From Streptomyces parvus (lineage in GTDB: Bacteria; Actinomycetota; Actinomycetes; Streptomycetales; Streptomycetaceae): a stretch of DNA of 64,000 bases. The stretch spans positions 124,001 through 188,000 of the forward strand of contig NZ_BMRY01000007.1 of the NCBI RefSeq assembly GCF_014648875.1. The letters are read 5' to 3'. The notes under the pieces are model-generated. The model was given only the letters and a program-made list of their open reading frames with translations, searched no databases and was not told the origin of the DNA. This document shows positions 17,008-25,396 of this stretch, in pieces. A program made the position numbers and the translations under genes. The number at the start of each line of letters is the position of its first letter. Position 1 is the first letter of the stretch.

Positions 17008-18159
17008 TCAGCGACCGGGGGCGGACGAGGGGCGGGCCGGAGGTACGGGACGAACGCCCGCCGCTGTGGCAGGGAGCGCCGGGGAAGCACAACGCTGCGC
17101 AGCCGTCGGCGAGGGGGCGAGAGCAGCACGTACCCGTGGTGGCGCAGGCGTCGACGCAGCGACCTGGTTCTCGCGGACCCGGTTCTTCCTGGGGTGCACG
17201 GCATGGCGGTCGGCCAGATCGCCGCGTATCGCGCGCAGCTCGATCGCGTAGGAGTCGAGGCTCTCAGCGATGGTACGCAGACGCTGTGCGTAGCGGTGAT
17301 CGGCTGGTTCGCCGAACCCTTCCCACCACTCGGCCGTCGTGTCGAGGATCTCCACGACCCGCTGAAGAACGCCGTCGCCCGGGGCGGTCACTTCGCTCAG
17401 GTTGGCGACCATGTCGCGCGTATGCGTCGACGCCTGGATGTGTTTGGCCAGAAACCCGAGGCGGTCGCCGAGGCTCGTCTCCGGGATCCAGGGGGGAGGC
17501 ATGTCGTGTTCCAGCAGGTCAGGGTCGCACGAGACATCGAAGCCGTCGGCCCGCAGCATGTCGAAGGCCCGGGTCACCACCAGCCGCTGCTCCTCCGGGT
17601 CGGTCATGGCCGAGGGCAGCCGGTGGTAGTGCTCACCGCCGAACTCGACGGCGGGGACAAAGCCCGTGCGGTGGAGAACCGCGTCGGCGGCGACGTCGTG
17701 AGCGAACCGTTTCGGCTCCGGTCGTGGAGGTACGCCGAGCTGATCCAGACGGGTGTCGACGGCGGCCAGCAACCTTGTGACGTCGCCGCGGTGCTGGGCG
17801 TGCGGGCCGTCCGGCTCCGAGTCGTAGATCACTTCGTAGGCTGCCGGCTCATCGCTGCGGTGGCGGGTGACGAGCCAGCTCTCGGGATACCCGGGTGGGT
17901 GCTCGCTGGACGGTTCCTGCGGCGGCGAGATGATCACGTCGCTGCCGTCTGGAAGCGAGGCATGGACGAAGTAGTCGCTGAGGCCGTACTCGACGGTGCA
18001 GACCAGGCCGCGTTGCCGAAGGGGGGAGGTGAGGTGCCCGTACCCGCGTTCGTGCTCCGGATCGCTGTCCGGCGCCCGTGAGGCAGCGGCCCCGCTTGCA
18101 CGCGCGGTGATACGCGCGCCCTCCCGTTGGAGGGTAACCAGGGGCTGATCGGGGGGCAT
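17008..18159 (-). CDS. Relaxase-module protein with C-terminal tail
   Basis: 383 residues. Residues about 30-145 hold a beta-rich segment (CTVEYGLSDYFVHASLPDG, ESWLVTRHRSDEPAAYEV). Residues 155-210 carry the module shared with the relaxase (LHRTGFVPAVEFG, HYHRLP, MLRADGFDVSCDPDL). Residues 230-320 are long helices. The end has RVRAALAPS and 33 Pro/Ala-rich residues ending APGR. It follows motif copy 3 at 18240. Sharing a module with the relaxase suggests a role at the transfer complex; no activity can be assigned. Confidence 0.65.
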   Translation of the reverse strand: MPPDQPLVTLQREGARITARASGAAASRAPDSDPEHERGYGHLTSPLRQRGLVCTVEYGLSDYFVHASLPDGSDVIISPPQEPSSEHPPGYPESWLVTRHRSDEPAAYEVIYDSEPDGPHAQHRGDVTRLLAAVDTRLDQLGVPPRPEPKRFAHDVAADAVLHRTGFVPAVEFGGEHYHRLPSAMTDPEEQRLVVTRAFDMLRADGFDVSCDPDLLEHDMPPPWIPETSLGDRLGFLAKHIQASTHTRDMVANLSEVTAPGDGVLQRVVEILDTTAEWWEGFGEPADHRYAQRLRTIAESLDSYAIELRAIRGDLADRHAVHPRKNRVRENQVAASTPAPPRVRAALAPSPTAAQRCASPALPATAAGVRPVPPARPSSAPGR

Positions 18160-18239
18160 TGGTGGTCTCCGTGGTCGAGCGCCCCATGGTCGACGACACG
18201 GGTCAACGTGAGGGGCGCGTGTATGGGTACCGGTGTTAT

Positions 18240-18290
18240 GAGGATCCGGAGATCGGCAGGTTTGGCCGAGCCGGAATGCGGTGGTAGTGG
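18240..18290 (-). promoter_or_regulatory. Recurrent upstream motif, copy 3
   Basis: Third copy of the block at 8645-8694. On the minus strand it reads ACTACCACCGCATTCCGG, then GGCCAAACCTGCCGATCTCC. It lies 81 bp before the gene starting at 18159 and directly after the stop of the gene at 18293. Confidence 0.5.
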
Positions 18291-18292
18291 CG

Positions 18293-18988
18293 TCAGCGGG
18301 ACCGATGGGGCGGCGTCGGCGACGCCGGAGGTACAGGGGGCGGGGTTGGTGGAGCTGTGCTGGTGCCGGAGGCGGATCGCTTGAGAGCCACTCGCGCCCG
18401 CTCGGTCTGCGAGGGCTGCTCGGATTCGGGCCGGTTGGTCACGTATTCAGCGGCCCGTACCAGCGCCGGACCGTGGAGCGACAGCTCGTGCGCGTCGTGC
18501 CAGCCCTCGGCGTTGCGGATTTCCTGGGCCCGGCTCTCGTAGAGCGCCCGGGTGCCGGGGAGGGAGCCGTCCATGATCGTCATGACGTCATCCCACTCGC
18601 GCTGGATCTGTCCGGCTCGTTTCAGGGCGGCATCGATGCTGCTCAGGCGCCGGAGATCCTCGCTGATCGGCCCCCCGAGGTAATCGGCACCGGTGGCTGC
18701 GGCGCGGACCCCGGCCAATACGTCGGGGCCGTGAGCGAGGAAGACCTCGACGTGTTTCCACGCCTGGGCGTCGCGTACGACCTTGCCGTCCGCGTAGCCC
18801 TTCTCGTCCACCGGCCAACCGTCGTGGTCGCAGAAGTAGTCCGAGACGGCGTCCCAGGCGTCTTCTGCCTGCCTGATGCCGGCAGAAGCGGAGGCCAGTG
18901 CCGGGACGTGTTGCCGCCACGCCATGTGGTCGTTGCCTGCCGGTGACTGATCTTCGTTGGGTGAGGGAGAGCTGGACGAAGTGGGCAC
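18293..18988 (-). CDS. Hypothetical protein with VALKRS tail
   Basis: 231 residues from GTG 18986-18988, chosen for AAGGA six bases upstream. Residues 35-195 are helical (AWRQHVPALASASAGIRQ, DAWDAVSDYFCDHDGWPVD, AQAWKHVEVFLAHGP). The C-terminus is the shared tail ARVALKRS plus 26 residues ending HRSR. The frame is open to 19243 and the extra 85 codons have good codon use, so either the protein is longer or a separate small gene sits there. No family recognised. Confidence 0.6.
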   Translation of the reverse strand: MPTSSSSPSPNEDQSPAGNDHMAWRQHVPALASASAGIRQAEDAWDAVSDYFCDHDGWPVDEKGYADGKVVRDAQAWKHVEVFLAHGPDVLAGVRAAATGADYLGGPISEDLRRLSSIDAALKRAGQIQREWDDVMTIMDGSLPGTRALYESRAQEIRNAEGWHDAHELSLHGPALVRAAEYVTNRPESEQPSQTERARVALKRSASGTSTAPPTPPPVPPASPTPPHRSR

Positions 18989-19263
18989 GTTAAGTCCTTG
19001 GTTCCGGTGGCGGCGCCACCGCGAAGGCGGCAGCGAAGGGGGTTGGCGGCGGGTGGACGCCGACGGGTTCCTCTGCGGGCCGGCGGAACCGCGTCCGAAC
19101 GCGAGCTTCGGCACGGCGGCCCGGAGGTGAGCTGGGATGGGCCGCCCTTTCCAGTTGTCCGGCGGTTCGCCGACCCTGAGAATCGCCGCAGGGGTGCAGC
19201 CCGCCTCGGGAAGGGGGCGATCCGTGGAGGTCAGCAACTCCACTGCGGCCAGCAGCGGTTGAT

Positions 19264-20769
19264 CTATCCCGTCATGCGTGCGTCAGTGTCGAAGAGTTCG
19301 CGTTCGGAAGGGTGGAGGAGGTGTTGGGTGACGAAGCTTCGTCCGGCGACCTTCCACAGGCCCCTGCCCTTGGTAAGGGAGGAGACGGCCTGGGTCTCCA
19401 CTCCGGTCAGCCCCAGCAGCGATGCCGCTGCCGCCAGTTGATCGCTCTCCTGCCGGTAGATGATGCGTGTGCTGCAGTCCGCGAGGAGCCCCTCGGCCAG
19501 TACCCGGCCGCGCGATCCGGCGTCGCCCGCGCTGAGCAGGTCGGAAAGCCTGTGGATGACCAGCAAGTTCGCGATGCCGAGCCCTCGGCTGAGCTTCCAC
19601 TGGCTCTGCATCCGTTCCAGCAGCGCGATGTGCTTCAGGACGCGCCATCCTTCGTCGTAGATCACCCAGCGTCGTCCGCCGGCAGGGTCTGCGAGAGCGG
19701 ACTCCATCCATGCGCTGGCGCAGGTCATCGCCAGCACCAGGCCGGTGTCGTCGCCTGAGTTACCGAGCCGGGAGAGGTCGATCGAGAGCATCGGCGTCGT
19801 CGGGTCGAAGGCGACGGTCGAGGGGGCGTCGAACATCCCGCTGAGGTCGCCGTGCACGAGCCGACGCAGGGCGTGGGCAAGGTCCTGAGCTGCGTGACCC
19901 ATCCCGCCGGCGGGGCTGCCGAAGCCGCGGTCGAGGCGGTCCGGCGAGCCCATGACATCGGCGATGTCGCCGAGGAGCGGCACCGTGCCGCGGACCTTGG
20001 CCTCGGCGACGACCAGGTCCAGGCCGAGGTCGAGAGCCGTGTGCTCCATCGGCAGCAGATCGCGGTTCAGCACGGTGCGGGCAAGACTGGCCAGCAGCGC
20101 GAGACGCCGTTTGCGTACTTCGACGGACCAGTCCTCTTCGGTCACCGACGCGGGCCGCGCCGGGGCATCCAGAGGATTAAGACGTCCGGGGAGCCCCGGT
20201 CCCAGGGCGATGGTGTGGCCGCCGAGAGCCTGCGCCACGTTCGACCATTCACCCTTCGGGTCGCTGGGCACATAGATCTTGTACCCGTGGGCGACGGCCC
20301 GCGTCGCGATCGACTTCGCCAGCGCCGACTTTCCCATGCCGATGATTCCCGCGAGCACGGCGTTGGGGTTGGTGAAGCCCTCGATCCGCCCGCTGGTGTA
20401 CAGGGCGAAAGGGTCGTAGCAGAAGGCGGCCTCCGCGTGCACGTCCCTGCCGATGAAGATCCCGGACGAGCCGAGACCACCCTCGGCAAGGAACGGATAG
20501 GCCCCGCTGACCGTGGCGGTCGTCATCCGGTGAGCGGGTAGCCGCAGCTTGCTGCCGCGCGCCGAGGCAGGTCCGGGGCGTCCGGACGCCGGGTAGACCG
20601 GTCGCAGCTCCGGGTCGAGGGCGGCCTCCTTGCGGTGCTTGGGCGGTGCCCCGGCCAGTTGTGCCTGGCGGCGGGCGGCGGCGAACCCGGCGCGGGCTGC
20701 GCGCTGTTGGGCGCGGGATGCCTTGCGGGGGACGAACAGGTGGGAGGCGCTGGCGCGGGTCCTAGGCAT
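19264..20769 (-). CDS. VirB4-like conjugation ATPase
   Basis: 501 residues. Walker A is GIIGMGKSAL at 141-150 and Walker B RRWVIYDEGW near residue 365, followed by the VirB4 pattern SRGLGIANLLVIHRLSDL and a C-terminal IIYRQESDQLAAAASLLG. The N-terminal 80 residues are basic and the N-terminal VirB4 domain is missing; it probably corresponds to part of the protein encoded just upstream at 21285, so the classical VirB4 seems to be split between two genes. It powers assembly of the secretion channel on the cytoplasmic face. No shared tail. Confidence 0.85.
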   Translation of the reverse strand: MPRTRASASHLFVPRKASRAQQRAARAGFAAARRQAQLAGAPPKHRKEAALDPELRPVYPASGRPGPASARGSKLRLPAHRMTTATVSGAYPFLAEGGLGSSGIFIGRDVHAEAAFCYDPFALYTSGRIEGFTNPNAVLAGIIGMGKSALAKSIATRAVAHGYKIYVPSDPKGEWSNVAQALGGHTIALGPGLPGRLNPLDAPARPASVTEEDWSVEVRKRRLALLASLARTVLNRDLLPMEHTALDLGLDLVVAEAKVRGTVPLLGDIADVMGSPDRLDRGFGSPAGGMGHAAQDLAHALRRLVHGDLSGMFDAPSTVAFDPTTPMLSIDLSRLGNSGDDTGLVLAMTCASAWMESALADPAGGRRWVIYDEGWRVLKHIALLERMQSQWKLSRGLGIANLLVIHRLSDLLSAGDAGSRGRVLAEGLLADCSTRIIYRQESDQLAAAASLLGLTGVETQAVSSLTKGRGLWKVAGRSFVTQHLLHPSERELFDTDARMTG

Positions 20770-20794
20770 GAACGTTTCTCCAGAGGGTGAGTGG

Positions 20795-21247
20795 TCAGTG
20801 GCGGATCAGGCCGGTGAACGGCGCGCGCAGGTCAGCGGGGGTGGAGTGGCGCCGTACCAGGCGGGCGGTGCGCTGGTGGCGTTGGCAGATGGTGAGTTCC
20901 GGAGCGCCTTCGGGCAGGCCGGGGCGGCACGCTTCCCGGGTGGGAAGGTCGCCGGAGCCGGGCCGGGGGGAAGCGTGGTAGGCGCGGTGGATTTGGTCGG
21001 CGGCCTGCCAGATTCGGGTGCGCGCACCGTGGAGGTGATCGCCTTCGACCTGTACGAGGGGACCGGTGCGTGAGGTGTGCGCGTCGAGCAGCCCGTGCAG
21101 GGAGACGAGGTGGGCGTGCAGGGCGTCCAACTCCTCCCGGGACGCGACGAGCGGGCCGGCGGGGAGGTTGAGCGCTCGGTGGAAGTCGAGCGCGGCGGTC
21201 GCGAAGGGAACGAAGTCCTGCGCGGACGGGGAAGTGGTGCGGGACAT
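20795..21247 (-). CDS. Hypothetical protein between VirB4 and VirB3/4-like genes
   Basis: 150 residues from ATG 21245-21247 (GGAAAG upstream). Residues 8-80 are helical (DFVPFATAALDFHRALN, REELDALHAHLVSLHG). The second half is basic and rich in Arg and His. No recognised family and no shared tail. Its conserved-looking place between two core transfer genes suggests an accessory subunit of the channel. Confidence 0.6.
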   Translation of the reverse strand: MSRTTSPSAQDFVPFATAALDFHRALNLPAGPLVASREELDALHAHLVSLHGLLDAHTSRTGPLVQVEGDHLHGARTRIWQAADQIHRAYHASPRPGSGDLPTREACRPGLPEGAPELTICQRHQRTARLVRRHSTPADLRAPFTGLIRH

Positions 21248-21284
21248 GTGGGTGCTCTTTCCGGACGCGGTGAAGGTGCGGGCG

Positions 21285-22757
21285 TCAGGCCGCGAGCGCG
21301 AGCGGCATCGCAGCAGCGGTGAAGGCGCTGGCCTGCTGCCAGGTGAGCGGACGCAGGTCGAGTCCGGCACCGACCGCCGCGGTTTCCACCACCGCGCAGT
21401 CGGTACGCAGCTCCTCTTCGGAGTCGGCGGATACGGTCAGCAGACCCGTCAGAGCCACATCCGCATGACCGGCGATGAGCTGACGCTCACGCGCCTGGAT
21501 GTCCTGGTACTCGATCGCGTCCGCCTCGGATTCCACCTGGCCACGCCGCGCGCGCTCGGCGGCGTCCGCGACCACGCTCGCCTTCTTGCGCTGGATATCG
21601 CGCAGGGCAGCGTCCACGCTCACCGGCTCGTAGGCGAGCGAGAGAGTGCGGCGCACGCCTGCCGTGAACAGGAGCTGGTGGAGGAATCCGGCTCCGACTG
21701 TGGTGCGGGGCCAGTTCTCCACCCAGTAGGTGGAGTGGAACGCGGAGTCGGAGACGATGTGGTTGCCCTTCTCCACGACCACGACGGGGCCGGCGGCAGC
21801 GGGCTCGGCCTCGGGCCGGCCGGAGGCGGACCAGCGGTCCAGCGCGGGCAGGGCCTTGGGGTCGTACGCCGTGCGCACGACGGCCGCTATCTCGCGAGCA
21901 GTGAGCCAGCCGGTGGGGTTGAGCCCGGCGGTCCGCGCGGCCTGCTCGAAGGTCGACGTCAGTTGGGCCAGAACGCTGAAGCTGCCGGTGAGGCCGCCGC
22001 CCGCCCGGTTGATCAGCCGCTGCGCGGCCTTGGCGTCCAGGCTGATGGCGACGTACGCCTCGTGCGGCGCGGCGGCGGGGCCCGCGCTCTGGATCAGCTC
22101 CGTGTAGATCGCGCCCGCGAGAGGGGTGTCGGGCCGGCCGTGCTCCTCCCAGTACCGGCGAAGGGCGTCCCCGCTGTCGGGGACCGTACGCTCGACGACC
22201 TGGATGCGGGCGACGTGCCCGGTACGGGCCAGCGCGGCGAGCGCCCGGCCCCACCCGGCGACGTTCGCGCTCTGCGTGCCCGGGTCCAGGAGCGCGTAGG
22301 CGCGGGAGGAGACCTTGACGACGGCGGTCAGCGAACCGGTGTGGGGGTCGTGCACGGCACCGTACCGCCGGTCGGGCGCGGTGACTACACGCAGGCTGGC
22401 GGAGGTGCCCGGCAGATTGAGGTGCCCTTCGCGTACGGGACGTCGGGACGGGCGGGCGAGCCAGATCAACTGGCCCCGCATCCGGCGCAGCGCGTACCGG
22501 AGGACGATCGGCGTCCAGTCGGCCAGGGACCGACCGCGCTTGCGGACGAACACGAGCAGGGCGATGGCGCTCCACAGCGGGATGAGCTGGAGCGCGCCGA
22601 CGACGCCACGGGTCATGATCACGGCGAGTAGCAGCAGCCCGGTGAGCCCGGTGACGATGAGCTGGGGGACGGTCAGGCCGAGCAGTACGCCTCGGCGACT
22701 GCGGTGCGGGAACTTGACGGTGGCCGTGGCGGTTTCGGCCTGGGATCGGGCAGACAT
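21285..22757 (-). CDS. PrgI/VirB3 plus VirB4-N-like membrane protein (SCO6880-type)
   Basis: 490 residues. Two membrane helices at about residues 25-48 and 54-70 with a basic N-terminus match PrgI/VirB3-like subunits. Residues 110-490 form a large cytoplasmic domain (GSLTAVVKVSSRAYALLDP, NHIVSDSAFHSTYWVENWP, GHADVALTGLLTVSADSEEE) like the N-terminal half of VirB4-type ATPases without the Walker motifs. I recall this architecture as the S. coelicolor SCO6880 family. A SD box (AAGGAG) 80 bp upstream serves a short out-of-frame leader at 22822, and the ATG at 22755-22757 has no clear SD of its own, so initiation may be coupled. Confidence 0.75.
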   Translation of the reverse strand: MSARSQAETATATVKFPHRSRRGVLLGLTVPQLIVTGLTGLLLLAVIMTRGVVGALQLIPLWSAIALLVFVRKRGRSLADWTPIVLRYALRRMRGQLIWLARPSRRPVREGHLNLPGTSASLRVVTAPDRRYGAVHDPHTGSLTAVVKVSSRAYALLDPGTQSANVAGWGRALAALARTGHVARIQVVERTVPDSGDALRRYWEEHGRPDTPLAGAIYTELIQSAGPAAAPHEAYVAISLDAKAAQRLINRAGGGLTGSFSVLAQLTSTFEQAARTAGLNPTGWLTAREIAAVVRTAYDPKALPALDRWSASGRPEAEPAAAGPVVVVEKGNHIVSDSAFHSTYWVENWPRTTVGAGFLHQLLFTAGVRRTLSLAYEPVSVDAALRDIQRKKASVVADAAERARRGQVESEADAIEYQDIQARERQLIAGHADVALTGLLTVSADSEEELRTDCAVVETAAVGAGLDLRPLTWQQASAFTAAAMPLALAA

Positions 22758-22901
22758 GGCGGGTCCAGACGGTGGGTGCGAGTGCGGCGGGGCGGAGGGC
22801 GCGGCGCTCTTCTGGAGGACATGGCAGGGCTCCTTCGCTGGTGATCGGGGGAGGCGGGGGCGGACTGCTGGGTGGCAGCCCGCCCCCGTACTTGTGGCGG
22901 G

Positions 22902-24284
22902 TCAGGATCCGGACGGTGGACGGGTCGGGAAGACCCAGTTCGTGTCGGACCCGGTGGGCGATGGACCGGCGCCGGTCGGAGGCGGAGACCCGGGGCCGCC
23001 CGGGGACGCCGAGCCGACGCGTGGCATGCTCCCGCCCGGAATTGACACCGCAGCGGGCTGGGCTGCGGAGCCGTCCTCGCCTTCGGCGGCTTCGGTGCCG
23101 CCGGGCCGGTTGATCAGCGGTGGGATGCCGGGCCGCTGGATGAGGGCTCGTCCCTTGTCACCGGTGGCGTCCGGGTCTTCGCCGTACCGGAAGTTCGTCC
23201 GTGCCTTCGGCGGTCCGGAGTCGATGCCCTCCTTGCTCAGGTTCCCGCCGGTGGGGTTGATGCCGGAGGTGACACCGTCGCTCCCCGCGCCGGGAAGCTC
23301 GCTGGGCCCCTGCGGGGCGGGGGTGCCGGTGCCGGCCTGCATCGCGAGGGTGCTGGCCGTCTTCGCGGCGCCTGCGGCAACCGCCACTCCGGCGACGCCG
23401 GTGCGGTGCAGATCGTCGTTGCCGCCGCCGTCGCTGGCCCAGTGAATGAACTTGTACGTCGCGTAGGGGCAGAGCAGCACCAAGATCATGACGACGAGTC
23501 CGGCCAGTGCGTCGGAGAGAGCGGCCATGCCGTCCTGGGAGTCGGCCTTGCCCATCGCCGAGACGCCGATGAGGAAGACCACGGTCATCAGGAGCTTGGA
23601 GACGACGAGCGTTGCGGTGGCCTCGATCCAGCCGCGCCGCCAGCGCTTCGCGACCTCCCAGCCGCCGCCCGCCCCGGCGAAGACTGCCAGGGAGACGAGG
23701 ATGAGCACGCCGACCTTCCGCGCGACCATCACGCACCAGTACATGAACGCGCCGATGGCACAGCCGAAGGCGACCAGGGACGGGACGCCCCAGCCCAGGC
23801 CGTACATCGCTCCGAGTTGCTGCACGTTGATGATGCGGCGGATGGCGTCGTCCACCGAGGTGTTCGCGGCTTGGAACAGGCCGTCGGACAGCACGTCGAC
23901 GACCGTGATCGCGACGGAGGTGAAGGCGACGGCGCAGAAGCTGAACAGGACACCGGTCATCGTGCCGACCGCAGCTTGCGCCAGGGCGCGCTCGTCCCGC
24001 CTCCAGGCGGCGGACACCAAGGCGATGCAGAAGAAGCCGACGGTGAGCGCGAGGCCGATCGGAAGCAGCAGCTCGTAGTTGGTCCGGAACCACTGAGCGT
24101 TGAGGTCGATCGCGGTGGTCGAGTTCACGGCGTCGGCGGCGAGATCCGCAGCGCTCGCCGCGAGTTCACCCGCGGACTTCGCGATCCACGCCCCGATGCC
24201 GTCGGTGACGGCCCCGGCCGGGTTGCTGGCGAAATCGACGGCGCCGCAGACCTTGTCCATCAGCGGAAAGTCGCAGACTCCCAT
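22902..24284 (-). CDS. VirB6/TrbL-like polytopic membrane protein (SCO6881-type)
   Basis: 460 residues. About six hydrophobic segments lie between residues 70 and 290 (LLLPIGLALTVGFFCIALV, GVLFSFCAVAFTSVAITVV, SLVAFGCAIGAFMYWCVMV, VGVLILVSLAVFAGAG, LLMTVVFLIGVSAMG, LAGLVVMILVLLCPYATY), followed by a 160-residue Gly/Pro-rich cytoplasmic tail. This is the pattern of VirB6/TrbL channel proteins. The N-terminus (MGVCDFPLMDKVCGAV) resembles what I recall of the SCO6881 family. It should form the inner-membrane pore next to the VirB4-like proteins. Confidence 0.8.
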   Translation of the reverse strand: MGVCDFPLMDKVCGAVDFASNPAGAVTDGIGAWIAKSAGELAASAADLAADAVNSTTAIDLNAQWFRTNYELLLPIGLALTVGFFCIALVSAAWRRDERALAQAAVGTMTGVLFSFCAVAFTSVAITVVDVLSDGLFQAANTSVDDAIRRIINVQQLGAMYGLGWGVPSLVAFGCAIGAFMYWCVMVARKVGVLILVSLAVFAGAGGGWEVAKRWRRGWIEATATLVVSKLLMTVVFLIGVSAMGKADSQDGMAALSDALAGLVVMILVLLCPYATYKFIHWASDGGGNDDLHRTGVAGVAVAAGAAKTASTLAMQAGTGTPAPQGPSELPGAGSDGVTSGINPTGGNLSKEGIDSGPPKARTNFRYGEDPDATGDKGRALIQRPGIPPLINRPGGTEAAEGEDGSAAQPAAVSIPGGSMPRVGSASPGGPGSPPPTGAGPSPTGSDTNWVFPTRPPSGS

Positions 24285-24311
24285 GGCGATACCTCCTTTC
24301 TGAGGGTGGGG

Positions 24312-24998
24312 TCAGGGCGCGACGGCTGGCAGAACACCGGCCAGCGTGCAGGGAGAGGAGGGGCGGCACTGGACCGCGAGGGTGGTGACGCGGCTCTCCG
24401 CGCCTCCGGCCGGGGAGCCCTTCCACGCGATCGACTGCTTGCCGGAGACCGTCACGGCGTACAGGTAGGTCTGCGTGATCGCTCCGGGGTCGTCCTGGAG
24501 AGCCCGGGTGAACGAGTCGGGGAAGTGCCCTTCGTTCACGACTCCCTTGGCGCGCTGACCGTTGTCCGCCATCTGTTTCCAGAGCGCGGGCGACGGGACG
24601 AGCTTGGCGACCGATGCGGTGTCGACGTACTTCTTCTCTCCGGTCATCCACCCGCGCAGCGCGGACAGCAGCGCCTGCTGGGAGTAGGCCCGGGTGTCGT
24701 ATGACCACAGCGCCGCTGCCGCCGCCTTTCCGTAGGCGATCGGGTCGTGCATCTTCGGCGGGTGGGGCAGAGCCCGGTGATTCTCCTGCGGAGGCGGCGA
24801 TGCCGACGGCGCCGCGCTGGAAGGAGGCGGTGTCGCCGAACTGCTATGTGGTGCGGGCGTGGAGGGGCCCCTGGCGTCGCGTGTGAGGAAGGCGAGCAGG
24901 CCGGCGAGGGCGACGAGCACCACCAGGGCGGCGGTGCCGAGCAGCGCCCGGCGGCGCACGCGAGATGCGCCGCCGGGGTTCGAGGAGTGGGCAGGCAT
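24312..24998 (-). CDS. VirB8/TcpC-like transfer protein
   Basis: 228 residues: a basic cytoplasmic N-terminus, one membrane helix at about residues 18-40 (LLGTAALVVLVALAGLLAFL), a Pro/Ser-rich linker, then an external domain (residues 80-225) ending in beta strands (ITQTYLYAVTVSG, SRVTTLAVQCR). This matches bitopic VirB8-like or TcpC-like proteins, which stabilise the channel outside the membrane. Family assignment rests on architecture and position. It overlaps the preceding gene by one base. Confidence 0.65.
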   Translation of the reverse strand: MPAHSSNPGGASRVRRRALLGTAALVVLVALAGLLAFLTRDARGPSTPAPHSSSATPPPSSAAPSASPPPQENHRALPHPPKMHDPIAYGKAAAAALWSYDTRAYSQQALLSALRGWMTGEKKYVDTASVAKLVPSPALWKQMADNGQRAKGVVNEGHFPDSFTRALQDDPGAITQTYLYAVTVSGKQSIAWKGSPAGGAESRVTTLAVQCRPSSPCTLAGVLPAVAP

Positions 24999-25306
24999 CA
25001 GCGGACCTGCGTTCCCAACGTGCTGAAGAAGGCGACGATCCCATTCGCCGCCCCCAACAGGAGGGCCGCTCCAGAGCTGACCAGCACGCCCTTCTTGCCG
25101 TTCGCCTCCGCCTGGTGTCCACCGCTGTGATGGCCCCAGGCCCAGACGCCCGCGCTGACGGCGAGGGCGCCGACGATGGCGACGAGGCCGAAGAGGTTGA
25201 TGGAGCCCATCACCTGCTTGAGGACGGACAGGCCGGGAAGTCCGCCCTCGTTCGGCTTGATGCCGGGGTCGTAGGCGAGCTGGATGACCTTGTCGGCCAG
25301 AAACAT
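24998..25306 (-). CDS. Small two-helix membrane protein of the transfer channel
   Basis: 102 residues. Two membrane helices at about 35-58 (INLFGLVAIVGALAVSAGVW) and 75-97 (VSSGAALLLGAANGIVAFF) flank a short charged loop with His and Lys. Size and topology recall VirB2/TrbC pilin-like subunits, though no cleavable signal is obvious. I recall the family as DUF6112, always beside these transfer genes. It may form or line the channel. Confidence 0.65.
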   Translation of the reverse strand: MFLADKVIQLAYDPGIKPNEGGLPGLSVLKQVMGSINLFGLVAIVGALAVSAGVWAWGHHSGGHQAEANGKKGVLVSSGAALLLGAANGIVAFFSTLGTQVR

Positions 25307-25396
25307 AGCGAACTCCAGTTCGATTTAGTGCACGCCGAAGCCCGAGAGGTGGAGCGACGACGCGAGAGGAGAAGAAGAGGGGAGGGAGAGGCCGGG

